Positions 9,150 through 20,280 of a stretch of 64,000 bases of DNA are shown here, piece by piece. The stretch spans positions 36,001 to 100,000 of the forward strand of contig JAOTOM010004841.1 of NCBI GenBank assembly GCA_034440615.1, written 5' to 3'. Below the pieces are notes generated by a model that searched no databases, was not told the origin of the DNA, and saw nothing but the letters and a program-made list of their open reading frames with translations. This stretch comes from Ashinkailepas kermadecensis. Its lineage: Eukaryota > Arthropoda > Thecostraca > Neolepadidae. Every line of letters starts with the position of its first letter. Position 1 is the stretch's first letter. Both the position numbers and the translations under genes were made by a program.

Positions 9150-11450
9150 TCACTAATTAGAACTCAAAAGCAAGATTTTCCAGCCTAAAAAGTTGTTTAC
9201 CCTAGTTTTGAATACATTCAATTGAGGGACTCCCCACAACATCGAGAGGCAGCCTATTTTGTTGATCAACCACCCCTTGACTGAAGACCTGTTGTCGCTT
9301 AACTGCCCTACACGTCGACTTGTCCAACCTGAATGGATAACCCGATGCGACACCCTAAATAGAAAGGCATCATTCAGATTGACCATATCTAACCCTTTAC
9401 CGATTGCATACATTTCAATCATATCACACCATAATTTCCTAACTTCGGTGAGTACGGATCTAATGTCATAAGCCGTTCTCCATATTCTAAGTTACCTAGT
9501 CCACTGATGAGTCTAGTGGTTTTGCGCTGCACTCTTTCTAGCATATCTATATCTTTGCTTAAGCATCTTATCTTACCTTATCTTATCTTTTGATTAAGCA
9601 TATCTTCATGCCTGTATAGAATATTCCAAGTTGGGTCGCACATTTTTCTAGTAAGTGCCATGTACAGTAACATGCTAAGTACAGTTTTCTCATGACTTCC
9701 ACGCTGTTATAACCCACACTCCTATTAATGATTCACAGCATCCTGATGGCTCTATTACTAGCTGAGATACATTGTTTTTCTGCTTTAAGGTCATTTGAAA
9801 CTAACACACCTAAATCTCCTTCCTATTTAATAACATCCAGTTCCCTACCTCCCATTGTATACATGAAAGTCTCACCTTCAGACCCTCGGATGCATGATTT
9901 TCATAGATGAACGGCACCTTCCATTGATCAGCCCATTTTTTTAGGTCCTCCATGTCCAGTTGAATATTACTAGATTGATTACTACTGTTAGATTACTACT
10001 GTTAGCCATTGATTACTACTGTTAGCCAGCTTGATATCATCAGCAAATTTCAACATCCTATTCCTCAGCCCTACCTTAACACTCGCACGTCCGGCGGTCC
10101 GCGCCAACATCGCATGTCCGGGGGGGGGGGGGGCAGATGTCTGCCCCCCATAAGATCTCCAGAACTATGCTAAGTAGCGACAAACGGAAAACGGCGTTGG
10201 ATAGCTGGTGACAAGCTCTATCGAAAGTATTTCGATCATTTTTTCGCTCAGGTCAATATTTAGGTCACTGGGTCATCACAGGTCGAATTCGACCAGATCG
10301 GGTGGGACCCACAGATATTGACACATATCTCAGGACCTGTAGCAGATAGAAACAAACGGCGAATGCTATTCGACAGCCCTTGAAATGTGCTATCGACAAT
10401 ACGCTGTGTGATTTAAGGTCAGGTCAACTCCGAAACTATGACCTCAGGTCAAGGTCATGAGGTAGCCTAGGAGGTCATGTAATGTATCAATCGACACGTC
10501 TTGGCGATACAAGCACAATGACGGTAATTTCAGCCTTCTAGCTCAATGCAGTGCGATATAATGCGCAGAAATGTGCTAGTGATCTCAGGTGACCTCAGAT
10601 GACCTTGGTGAGGTCACTGAGCAAAAATATCAGCGGTAACATTGAGAATAGCTTCCAACTACACGCCATAACCGTTGTGAGGCCATTCCGAGAGCAAATA
10701 TGTAACCAGGAAACATTTGTATATTTTACCATAGGCCTATAATGGGGGAAGCCATGGCCGCGACCTGACCTCAGGTCAATGCTACGAAAAAAAAACGATA
10801 TATATATTGTCGTCCCTGATGAGATTATGACGTGTTATAAGTTTGAAATCAATCGCCCAATTATTGTGGAAGTGATGCCACCTAGACTCCGAGGGATGTT
10901 GTGTCACTTCGCCTGACCTGGTGACCTGACTTGAGATGACCCATGGTCAAAAATTTCTGAGGATATGCGGAAAAGACTAATGAACAGCCATGCGAGGTTT
11001 GGCCTTGCTAACCCGATTGGTATGGCGGCAAATTAGGAAAAACCGCAGGGGGGGTGGGGGCAGATATCTGGCCCCCCGGACGTGCGCGTGCTAATGTTGT
11101 TTACAATGATGATAAAGATAAGTGGACCCAGAACAGAGCCCGGTGGCCCTCCACTCAGAACATTCTTCCATTCCGATTTGCATCCATTTAACACAACCTT
11201 TGTTTCCGTCCCCTTAATCATGCTTCAATCTAACCTATAACGTTTCCATCAATTATATGCTGCTCTAGTTGGTGAATTAGATGCATGTGTGGAACATTAT
11301 CAAGAACTTTGCTAAAGTCCAGTTACACAACATCCATCGTGCCTTGATTGTCTTTCTCTAGTTGCATACTCAATGAAATTCAATAGGTTAGTTAAACAAG
11401 ATCTTCCAGTTCTAAATCCATGTTCAGTATCCCATAAATATCAAGGTACA
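9150..11450 (-). pseudogene. CR1-like LINE reverse transcriptase and C-terminus, interrupted by a MITE
   Basis: This is the minus-strand remnant of a CR1-type ORF2. From its 5' side it reads GFRTGRSCLTNLLNFIE-like (about 11430-11375), LDFSKVLDNVPHMHLIHQLE (about 11320-11260), TETKVVLNG and GSVLGPLIFIIIVNNI (11215-11095), a catalytic-box variant FADDIKLA (about 10050), DLGVLVSNDLKAEKQCI (about 9815-9770), INRSVGYNSVEVM (about 9735-9695), and DMLERVQRKTTRLISGLG (about 9547-9490). The RRLR/IEMY...VNLNDAF tail follows to 9150. Several stops and a roughly 90-bp disturbance near 9560-9690 show it is dead. A TTAA-flanked MITE (10080-11090) splits it just before the catalytic box. Confidence 0.88.
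10080..11090. mobile_element. TTAA-flanked MITE (piggyBac-like target), copy 1
   Basis: The left end is CACTCGCACGTCCGG preceded by TTAA (10076-10079). The right end is CCGGACGTGCGCGTG followed by CTAA (11091-11094), which reads as a decayed TTAA. The termini form an inverted repeat, CAC-(T/G)CGCACGTCCGG. The inside has no long ORF; it holds many AGGTCA/TGACCT half-sites and G-runs next to each end. Removing the element together with one TTAA makes the interrupted CR1 RT frame continuous from VNNI to LKFADDIKL. This confirms both boundaries. Confidence 0.85.
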
Positions 11451-12180
11451 CTAGCTCCTTCAGCAGTGAAGTATGTGGACAGCTTCACAGCATCGGTGGC
11501 ATTTTCTATAAAAAGGCGAAGAGAAGAGATCCGTTCCCTCGGGCTCATGGGAGAAGCCTCCAGTTGGCAACCGAAGCCAATGGCGTATCCAGAAGCCTGG
11601 TTTTTGACCAATTTGGGGGTCAAATTTCAATTGTTTTTATATTTCAAAAACCTCATCACATTTGAACAACTGTGATTCGGTGTCTCGATGTCTGGCGACT
11701 CGGAGACAGACCTGGTCACAGTTCCAGCACTGACAGCCGGAACTGGCCGGACGAGCCAGGTCACTGTCCTAGTTAAGGGCACCGACTCGGTTTACACCCA
11801 GAAAAGGTCACAGCCACGTCAATTTCACATATCAGAACTATTTGCAAGGCTGTTTGCAGCTTGTAACAACATCATGGCAACTTCTTCCCGCAGGCTCATG
11901 TACCATGCATGCCCACCAATTATTGTGGCAAAACACTATATCACGCCCAACGTGTAGATCATGCGTTTCATCGTGACAAAAATCGATATTCGGCATTGCC
12001 GCGGTCGCCTTGGGGACTTTCCGAATGCAGCGTTTCGTGCTCAAACCCGTCGCCGGGTTAGGGCCAACAATCAGAGCTAAAGTTTCGTGTGGCGACAAAC
12101 TAACAGATGCACGCTCCAAATACGTCAGAAAGAGAGAAATAGCAATATTCAGTTAGGAAGAACTCCCCCCCCCCGACTAG
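11451..12180. other. Unclassified sequence, no supported gene
   Basis: A minus-strand frame of about 93 codons (12119-11838) and short plus frames are open but match nothing I recognise. No repeat termini are evident. Confidence 0.4.
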
Positions 12181-12216
12181 CTGAGTTATGAACCCTGCAT
12201 GCAGCTCCGTCAGTGC

Positions 12217-12546
12217 TCACGCAGCTGCTTCTGCTGCGCCGCTGGGCAGCAGCCTCCATTTCGGCGACGTTGGGCCAGCGGACCCGGATGTGGAGACCTC
12301 CGGACTGTTCAGCGTCGGCTCCTTGGCCTGCAGCTCCGCCATCAGCCGCCTGGCCATGCCGGGCTGGTCATCCGCCGTGTGGCCCGTCGACAGGTTACAC
12401 GCCAGCTCGAAGCCCTCCACACAAGCTCCAAGATGAGTTAGTTTTTCCTCGGCTATATCACTGCCCCTCAGGGCGGTCGCATGGACGATCCCATCGGGCT
12501 CGCCAAGGGGCGCGTTTCCAAGGAGTGAAGGGGCTCGCCCCTTCAC
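12217..12546 (-). other. GC-rich open frame of 109 codons, possible exon or chance
   Basis: The minus frame is open for 109 codons, with balanced amino-acid composition in its central part (around ELACNLSTGHTADDQPGMAR). It stops at 12217. Part of it overlaps the perfect hairpin at 12513-12558, which argues against coding at its start. I do not recognise the product. Competing plus-strand frames are also open because of the high GC. It could be an unrelated exon of a host gene. Confidence 0.2.
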
Positions 12547-12558
12547 TCCTTGGAAACG
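12513..12558. repeat. Perfect 22-bp hairpin, 2-nt loop
   Basis: Arms at 12513-12534 and 12537-12558 are exact reverse complements (CGTTTCCAAGGAGTG... type) with only TC between them. It sits in a GC-rich stretch of GGCCC-containing imperfect repeats (about 12450-13030). Confidence 0.9.
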
Positions 12559-12559
12559 T

Positions 12560-13050
12560 CACTGGGAACTGCTATTTAACAGCTCGGGGCGCCTACGTGG
12601 GCTTAAAGGCCCTTTACGAGGCACCGGGAAGCCTCGGCCTCAGCCTGGATCGTCTACGTAGTTCGTTGTCAGCCCAGGGGCCTTTCGTACTGGTTTGGGG
12701 CCTTCTCTATCAGCCTGGGGACCCTTAAAACGATACAGGGCCCCTTCAGTCGATTTAGAAGCCCTCCACGTTAGCCCAGCCACGTGACCTCAACATCATT
12801 CTGAGTGCATTCTCCGTTGACTTGGAGACCTCTTCATCGGTCCAGACCCTTTCCGTCAGCCCGGGGCCCTTTCATCGGTCCAGTGGCTCATCACGTCGGC
12901 CTAGGGGGCCATTGCGAGCGCCTTGTACCGACGCCTTGAGGGGCCCGCAAGGGCCCCTCAAGGCGGTCGCCTGGATGGCCCCATCCGACCTTCCAGGGGG
13001 ATGGCTACCCCCTTCGCCTCCCCCTTGACTACGTCACTGGCCCTTTCACA
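12560..13050. repeat. Degenerate GGCCC(T/C)TTC-rich repeat region with second hairpin
   Basis: Phrases such as GGGGCCCTTT, GAGGCACC and AAGGCCCTTTA recur every 30-50 bp with poor conservation. This resembles the GGCCC minisatellites at 21-29 kb. A perfect 15-bp inverted repeat with a GCAA loop lies at 12932-12965. Confidence 0.5.
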
Positions 13051-14145
13051 GCCCCGCAAAAAGTTTTATTTTGTATCCTAGTGCAAGTTCCCTTTTCCTC
13101 CAGTGCAAGTGCCCTTTTCTTTGGGTGTAAGTGCCCCTTCTCATGAGTTTCAAGTGCTCTATTCCTCGACCCACCCAGTGGAAAATCGAACAAAATATGC
13201 CATGATCCCATGTTAACGTAAGAACATTTAGAACATATTGCAAGTGAAGAATATCGATGAATAACACCACTATCCATCAGTGCAATTTTCAGTTCCCCGT
13301 GCTCAATAAAATTGTCGTCAAATCTTCATCGCTCATGCAACTGTTTTCAAGCAGTCAGTCCCATTCACGATTTGGCATGATTATATTTTCATGTACACGG
13401 CATTGTTTTTGCATGTTTAGTTAGCGCCTTCTCATAGTCTTCTAGCTCGAATAGCGTCAACATTTACACGTTCTTTTTTAACTTTTTTACACGTTCTGTG
13501 CATTTCACCGGGTTGAAAGCTTGGGATTGCTTGTTTGATATATTGCATCCCAAACAATGCTTGGAGACCTCCTGGTGGCGTGTGTTAACCGATAAATAGT
13601 TCTTGAAGTTCGTGGAGCGAGGTGGGAGTCCGAGCTTTGACTCCCACCTCGCTTCCGCCCAATGGGTTGATCAGGGTTGTCATAGGACTATGCGGTATGA
13701 AATACGACATGCGGTACCGAGTACGATACATTCAATACAAGCTAAAGTGAACCGACTGTGGCATCATTTCTTTGCTGCAAAACTTTGCACAGTTCAAAAT
13801 CAGAGTCCCAATAATATACGGTCACGTACGACACAAAATTATCGCCAGTTTCGCTCTACTTCACATCATGGCCTCCTTTAATATGCAAACTACGGAAACC
13901 ATAACCCCCCCCCCCCACGCGTGACCGTGGCATCCCCAGTTAAGTCATATTTCCCATTGGCTTTATTGGGATTACTGGGGGAGGGAGCTCGAAATGCATG
14001 GATTTCACCCCGTTGGAGCCAATTGTAGCATTACACCATTCCAATCTTGTTAGAGCCTACTTTACACATAGGTATGTACCTACCTACCACATGTTCACTC
14101 GTTTCAACCGTCGATACCATGACGTTATCAGCGCCGTTGTTGACG
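13051..14145. other. Unclassified sequence downstream of the P450
   Basis: AT-rich, without an ORF above 100 codons. It holds a third perfect hairpin (13616-13653: 15-bp arms, 8-nt loop) and a C-run near 13908. The P450 3' UTR and polyadenylation site should lie in the right-hand part (below 14146 on the minus strand), but I cannot place them. Confidence 0.4.
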
Positions 14146-15063
14146 TTACCGCGGCGTCATCCTGATGTGGATGGTGCCGCGAGCGCACAGCGTCACCGTC
14201 GGCACGGCGAAGCTCAGCTGGTCCGGTGTGCGCGCGCACACCTCGAAGCGGTACTTGCGCAGCAGGCGCACCAGCGTCAGCTTCAGCTCGAGCGTGCCGA
14301 AGCGCATGCCGAGGCAATTGCGCGGCCCGGCGCCAAACGCCAGCCATGCCATCGGGTGGTGGTCGCGGCGCGTCTCGCGCGAGAAGCGCTCCGGGTCGAA
14401 GCGCTCCGGGTCGGGCCAGAGCACCGGGTCGTGGTGGATGGACCAGACGGGCGCCAGGACGTTGACGCCGGCCGGCAGCTGGTACGGCCCCAGCTGGAAC
14501 GGCTCAGTCGCGTGGCGCGACACGAACGTCACCACCGGCGGGAACATGCGCAGCGACTCGCACATCACCTGCTCCAGGTAGGACAGCGCCGTCAGCTGAT
14601 CGTAGCGCGGATCCTCGTCCACCTGTCGGCAGGCGACCAATGGTCGGACTCAGACGACATGATCCGTTACACCCCGGCAGACACATATTTGCGTGCACAA
14701 GAACGGCGGCCTGTTTTGTAAGGAAAGGCCTGGTGGAATTCCTCAGGCACCAAAGAATGGCGTGAATAGAATGGATTCGTAAACCCCAGGCGGTTAGAGA
14801 AACGTGGCGTCTTTGGTGCTACATAAATACCCGCTCTCTTAAAGGCTGTAATCGCTTCACAGCGTTCTTTCTACCTCTCTATTCCTTCATATATCTCTCC
14901 CCTCCCACGCCTTTATCTCACCCACCCCCTCTCCCTCTTGTCCTCCCTCCCTCCCTATCCCTCTTTCCATTTCTTCCCCCTCTTTCCTCTCTTCAAACCA
15001 CGTCACTCCATCTCCTTTGTATCTCGCGCGTCTCTCGCGCTCTCTCTCTCTCTCTCTCGCGTC

Positions 15064-15141
<78 letters not shown>

Positions 15142-15177
15142 TCTGTCTCTCTCTCTCTCTGTCTCTCTGTCTCTCTG

Positions 15178-15274
<97 letters not shown>

Positions 15275-16462
15275 TTTCCCGGCGTGTATGGCTCGCCAGC
15301 ACCTCCAGCCATCTCCCAGCATCCATTTATCTACCCAGTATCACCCTCCATGTCATGTCATCCCTCTCCCCGCACATCACCTCCCCCACATGCCTGTCGC
15401 CTCTCCTCAACATACCGGCAAGTTTTGGACGATCTCCTGATAGAGTTTCTCCTGTATGTCTGGGTGCTTCGCCAGTAGGTAGGTGGTAAACATCAGCGCA
15501 TTGGCGGTCGTCTCGTAGCCGGCCAGCACCAGCACCAGCGCGTTGCTCTTGATCTCCTGGTCGGTCAGCTGCACTTTGGCGTGGATGCCTTCGGCGTCCT
15601 CGCCGCTGGCGTCCAACATCGTCTGCAGGATGTCCTGGAAGCGGGTCTGCGAGTCTGCGCGGCGCATGCTGATGACGCGAGTCAGGTTTTCGTTGATCAT
15701 CTTGATCATCTGCGAGGAGAGCGCGAAAAGCTTCAGCAGGAGGCCGAACACCTGCGCAATCAGCGGGAATGCGAACGCCGTCACGGTGATGAGGTTGGAC
15801 GCGTGGTCCATGAAGAAGCGCACCCGATGCAGGAACGGGTCGTCCTTGTTGCGCTGGCAGTCGGCGCGCAGCGCTAGAACGCAGGCGGCGATCACGTCGC
15901 AGGTGAGCGCCTGGAAGATGGCGTGCACGTCCACGTCCTCACCACGCGCCACCGCCGCGTCAATCACTTCCAGGGTAGTGTCGACGCAGCGACTCACCTG
16001 CGGCGACAGCTGCTTCATCTTGCCGGCCGTGAAGCACGAGATCATCAACGAGCGCATGGGCTTCCAGCGTGCCGTGTTCACCTGCACCACCGAATCGGAG
16101 AAGTCGTTCGTGGAGATGGACGGCGGCGGCCGCGCCGAGAAGTGCTTGAAGTCCTTGATGAACACGTCGCGCAGCAGGTCCAGGTCCTTGACAATCACGT
16201 AGCGGTGTACGCCCATGTGGTAGCCGACGATGTCGCCGTGCTGCTTCAGCCAGTCGTCGATGACCAGGTGGCACGGCTTGGCCCCGAAGCGGAACTGCAT
16301 CGCATTGCCGAGGAAGAGGCTGGGCGCCGGGCCGGGCAGGCCGGCGTCCCGCAGCACGTGTAGGAAGCGGTGGCGCCGCCGCAGCCAAACACTCACGACG
16401 AGCGTCAGCAGGGCGAGCAGACAGGCCGTCACCGGGCCCATCGTCAGCAACTGCACCCACAT
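14146..16462 (-). CDS. Cytochrome P450 (CYP clan 3-like), two exons, 507 aa
   Basis: A heme-thiolate monooxygenase of the ER membrane, which inserts one oxygen atom from O2 into lipophilic substrates using electrons from P450 reductase. CDS is complement(join(14146..14622,15416..16462)), 349 + 158 codons, phase-0 intron with donor CCG|GTATGT and acceptor CGACAG|GTG. I chose the Met at 16462 because a hydrophobic anchor (about residues 8-27) and Arg stop-transfer follow directly; an in-frame Met 18 codons upstream is possible. Motifs: LPGP hinge 42-45, WKPMR (C-helix WxxxR) 133-137, AGYETT (I-helix) 314-319, ESLR (K-helix ExxR) 371-374, DPERF 425-429 region, and FGAGPRNCLG 445-454 with heme-ligating Cys452. 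Length and all motifs are those of an intact microsomal P450. The sequence style (thromboxane-synthase/CYP3/CYP6-like) suggests clan 3; substrate unknown. Codon use is very GC-rich compared with surroundings. Confidence 0.93.
14623..15415 (-). other. P450 intron with long (CT)n/(GA)n tract
   Basis: 793-bp phase-0 intron bounded by GT...AG on the minus strand. It contains about 230 bp of nearly pure CT on the plus strand (15041-15271), so the transcript would carry a (GA)n tract. Pyrimidine-rich plus-strand sequence extends back to about 14880. Confidence 0.85.
15041..15271. repeat. (CT)n microsatellite
   Basis: About 230 bp of CT dinucleotides with sparse CG or TG interruptions, inside the P450 intron. 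Open frames coding Ser-Leu or Arg-Glu repeats across it are artefacts. Confidence 0.97.
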
Positions 16463-16730
16463 CTCGTCCGCTGTATCGACCCGCCTATTCGTTTGGTCAG
16501 TCAGCCGATGATTCACCCGTGTTCATCAGCCTGGTTAACCTTCCAACGATCGGCTTGCGGCGGGCTCGGCGGCCGAAGCTGGTGTCACTATCACGCTGCC
16601 TGTGCTATCTGTCAGCCAGAGATACCCTCAAGACTGGTCGGCACGTCTCCGTGCCGGTCACAAACGTCTGCACCGCACGCGACACGCTGATTAGCACCGC
16701 TATCTTGCCGTCGCCACTGTCCAGCGCTTC

Positions 16731-17085
16731 ACCCAGCGGGATCGGGTCGGTTGCCACTTCACCCAGCGGGATCGGGTCGGTTGCCACTTCACCCAGCGGG
16801 GTCGGGTCGGTTGCCACTTCACTCAGCGGGAGTGGTCGGCAGTCACCTCACCCAGTGGGACTAATCGGCAGTCACTTCACCAGCGGGACTGGTCGGCAGT
16901 CACCTCACCCAGCGGGACTGGGCGGCAGTCACCTCACCCAGCGGGACTGGTCGGCAGTCACCTCACCCAGCGGGACTGGGCGGCAGTCACTTTACCAGCG
17001 GGACTGGTCGGCAGTCACCTCACCCAGCGGGACTGGGCGGCAGTCACTTTACCCAGCAGGACTGGTCGGCTACTGCTTCACGTCA
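16731..17085. repeat. 29-30-bp minisatellite upstream of the P450
   Basis: It starts with 30-bp units (ACCCAGCGGGATCGGGTCGG followed by TTGCCACTTC) at 16731, 16761 and 16791. It then shifts to a related 29-31-bp unit containing CAGTCACCTCACCCAGCGGG, about eight copies to 17085. The first unit lies about 270 bp upstream of the P450 start codon, so the array sits in or near its promoter. Confidence 0.92.
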
Positions 17086-18230
17086 CTCCCGGGGCCAGCT
17101 TGATGGTCGGTTGCCACTTCACCCGCCACGGCGGGGCCGGATGTCACCCGACGCCGGGCAGCCCAGCCGTGCGCAACAACACGCCGAGTTTCACCTGCCG
17201 CCGCGTCGTCACCGCCGGTCGATAGCGCTCCCAATCGGCGCCGAAGATCTCCCGGCCGACAGCCGAGCCGGTGTTCACGCTGTGAATATCCGATAGCTCG
17301 TGCAGCTGTGTTCCGGTGGCTGGTGCCAACGCGGAGACCGTCCACCGAACCGAAGCCGGCTCAGCGTCACTAACGCGCGCGCCCGCTGCCCACCCGGCCT
17401 CCCGACTCCGCAGACAGGCGCAGTCAGCTGACGAAGCGGTGCTCGGAGATCCCACGTCAGTGGTGATTCAAGGGCAGCACTGCGCTCGCGGCGATGGAGA
17501 CCCATCGGTTGCAGCGGCGCAGCCAGGAGAAAGGAGGACGGGGTAGGGATGTCAAGTTATGTACTTTTCGGGCGGCCAGCCAGACGCAATGGTGGAGAAA
17601 GCTTGCAACAAAAAAGCCAAGCATGATACTCCGTGGAGCTAATCGCATCAATGCTTGATAGCTATAGCTGATTAACGTATTGCAAGCAATCGACTTTACA
17701 ATAGATCATCCTCGGGTGAGAATGGCGCGGTTGCGGGCGCCCGCGCTCGTCTGTGAGGTACGCAGACCTCACACCTGTGAGGTTTGCGGTGCGTCACGGG
17801 AAGAGTCAGCTGACTAGTGACCACTGACCAGCGTCAGCCCTCCTGCCTTGCGGCTCTGCGGCGTCTGCGCCCGTGCTCGTCTGCACTGCTCGGCCAACGG
17901 CGTCAGGTCAGTGACCCGCCGCTGCTGCTGTTTTGGTATGGTACACCGGGATTTGGTTCATGTTCAAGTGCAGCACAGTTGTTCAGGGAATTTCCACGTG
18001 ACATCTACAGTTCTGTAAGAAAAATTGTGTGGTGTAAACTAACTTTAGCAATCTTAATTGCAAACTGCCTTTCATCTCGAACACTCTCGCTAAACTATGC
18101 TTGATTAGCAAAAAAAAATATGCTTACAATTGTCGTCCTGTGGTTATTGCTTGTCAATGGTTTTAAAGCGCAGCGCTGGTGCCGCAAATTGACTAAGTCA
18201 CTCTCTTCAAACCACGAACAGGGTGGAACG
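17086..18230. other. GC-rich to mixed region, no recognised gene
   Basis: Minus frames at 17455-17144 and 17345-17070 are open for about 100 codons, but they overlap each other and match nothing I know. Plus frames are open as well, as expected at high GC. A 5' UTR exon of the P450 or an unrelated exon could lie here; I cannot support either. Confidence 0.35.
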
Positions 18231-18236
18231 TTGGAA

Positions 18237-18330
18237 GAACGACGCAGGCACGTCCATGTGTACGTTTGGAGAATGACGCAGGCACGTCCATGTGTACGTT
18301 TGGAGAACGACGCAGGCACGTCAAATATCA
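18237..18330. repeat. Short tandem repeat, about 34 bp, three imperfect copies
   Basis: The phrase GACGCAGGCACGTC followed by CATGTGTACGTTTGGAGAA occurs three times in a row, the last one diverging. Confidence 0.8.
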
Positions 18331-18774
18331 CACGTCCATGTGCACGCAAAAGCGATAAGCTCACGGGTGCTTGGGTGCACATCGTATCACACAATGGGTA
18401 TAGCAAATGTGTCACATTTAGTCAAGACTGCTGAAGCACAGATTATTACCAGAATGCGACACGACGCTTTGAAACAATCAACGAAAAAACCGATCGTCAA
18501 CGGGTAAACTACATCAGCACTGTCCGTCTTTCCCAGGCTGCCATGGCCCGGGTTCACGTGAAGCGAGTCTTCCCCTGCGACCAAGCCCTCCTCTCCCTGC
18601 TCCTCTCGGTAACATGCTGACCTCGCCCCTGCCATCCCAGTTCCCCTGCCCGTTCCGTCAGCGCTTCTGCTGTCGCCCCTGTGGCCCCAATCTTCCCGCC
18701 CATCTCGGTGGCATGCGAGAGATGCCATTGCCGTTTCAGTTCGTCCAGCCGCCCGCGGCGAGATGGCAGCGAAA

Positions 18775-19805
18775 GCCGCCGACACAACGCCAGTGACCGG
18801 ACTGTGCCGCGTCCAGCCGCCGACAACACCAAGACACAACGCCAGTGACCGGACTGTGCCGCGTCCAGCCGCCGACAACACCAAGACACAACACCAGTGA
18901 CCGGACTGTGCCGCGTCCAGCCGCCGACAACGCCAAGACACAACGCCAGTGACCGGACTGTGCCGCGTCCAGCCGCCGACAACGCCAAGACACAACACCA
19001 GTGACCGGACTGTGCCGCGTCCAGCCGCCGACAACGCCAAGACACAACACCAGTGACCGGACTGTGCCGCGTCCGGCCGCCGACAACACCAAGACACAAC
19101 ACCAGTGACCGGACTGTGCCGCGTCCAGCCGCCGACAACGCCAAGACACAACACCAGTGACCGGACTGTGCCGCGTCCAGCCGCCGACAACGCCAAGACA
19201 CAACACCAGTGACCGGACTGTGCCGCGTCCAGCCGCCGACAACGCCAAGACACAACGCCAGTGACCGGACTGTGCCGCGTCCAGCCGCCGACAACACCAA
19301 GACACAACACCAGTGACCGGACTGTGCCGCGTCCAGCCGCCGACAACGCCAAGACACAACACCAGTGACCGGACTGTGCCGCGTCCAGCCGCCGACAACG
19401 CCAAGACACAACACCAGTGACCGGACTGTGCCGCGTCCAGCCGCCGACAACGCCAAGACACAACACCAGTGACCGGACTGTGCCGCGTCCAGCCGCCGAC
19501 AACGCCAAGACACAACACCAGTGACCGGACTGTGCCGCGTCCAGCCGCCGACAACGCCAAGACACAACATCAGTGACCGGACTGTGCCGCGTCCAGCCGC
19601 CGACAACGCCAAGACACAACACCAGTGACCGGACTGTGCCGCGTCCAGCCGCCGACAACGCCAAGACACAACACCAGTGACCGGACTGTGCCGCGTCCAG
19701 CCGCCGACAACGCCAAGACACAACACCAGTGACCGGACTGTGCCGCGTCCAGCCGCCGACAACGCCAAGACACAACACCAGTGATCGGACTGTGCCGCGT
19801 CCGGC
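18775..19805. repeat. 52-bp satellite, 19 full units plus one short unit
   Basis: Exact 52-bp periodicity from 18817 (next unit 18869, and so on), with each unit beginning CCGCCGACAA and holding CACCAGTGACCGGACTG. A 42-bp unit precedes it. Units differ mainly at two positions (AACGCC/AACACC and CAACACC/CAACGCC), so the array is highly homogenised. Since 52 is not a multiple of three and the unit has no minus-strand stops in any frame, all three minus frames stay open across the array (up to 478 codons). I take that as a by-product of the repeat. Confidence 0.98.
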
Positions 19806-19809
19806 GTAC

Positions 19810-20093
19810 CCACCATCTGTCACTGCAGGGCGACTGGGACTGCTCCCAGCCGCATGTGCTGCTGGACACCGTCCGGCGACCCATCATCTGTCACTGCAGG
19901 GCGACTGGGACTGCTCCCAGCCGCATGTGCTGCTGGACACCGTCCGGCGACCCACCATCTGTCACTGCAGGGCGACTGGGACTTCTCCCAGTCGCATGTG
20001 CTGCTGGACACCGTCCGGCGACCCATCATCTGTCACTGCAGGGCGACTGGGACTGCGCCCAGCCGCATGTGCTGCTGGGACACCGGTGTCGCT
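19810..20093. repeat. 71-bp satellite, four units
   Basis: Units start at 19810, 19881, 19952 and 20023 and read CCA(C/T)CATCTGTCACTGCAGG and onward. The array follows the 52-bp satellite directly, sharing only the CGTCCGGCG junction motif. The last unit decays into unique sequence. Confidence 0.96.
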
Positions 20094-20154
20094 GTCGCAT
20101 CTGAACAGCAACTCGGTGAGGAAGGCTGGCTTTGTGCATAGGCCCAAACTGTAT

Positions 20155-20280
20155 GCGATAACCGAAACAGATATTTCATAACCGTGGCGGGTATTACAAA
20201 ACCGTAACGGGTATTTGGTAACCAAAGTGAGCATTTCGCATGACCGAAATGGATATTTCGAAACCAAAATGTGTGCTAAA
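20155..20280. repeat. Degenerate ~22-bp tandem repeat
   Basis: Six or so imperfect units of the form AACCGAAA(C/T)GGATATTTCATA are recognisable here, strongly diverged. Confidence 0.6.

Noticed and set aside
14047..14721. 224-codon plus-strand ORF over the P450 second exon
   Set aside because: Antisense shadow of the GC-rich P450 exon; the minus strand carries the heme-binding and K-helix motifs and splice sites.
14938..15489. Ser-Leu-rich 183-codon ORF and Arg-Glu-rich minus ORFs
   Set aside because: (CT)n microsatellite inside the P450 intron.
18387..19823. 478-codon minus-strand ORF with regular protein repeats
   Set aside because: It runs through the 52-bp satellite, which has no minus stops in any frame; three overlapping frames are open and none has domain features.
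18387..20093. Regularly spaced repeats as a CRISPR-like array
   Set aside because: Units are contiguous without unique spacers, and the context is eukaryotic.
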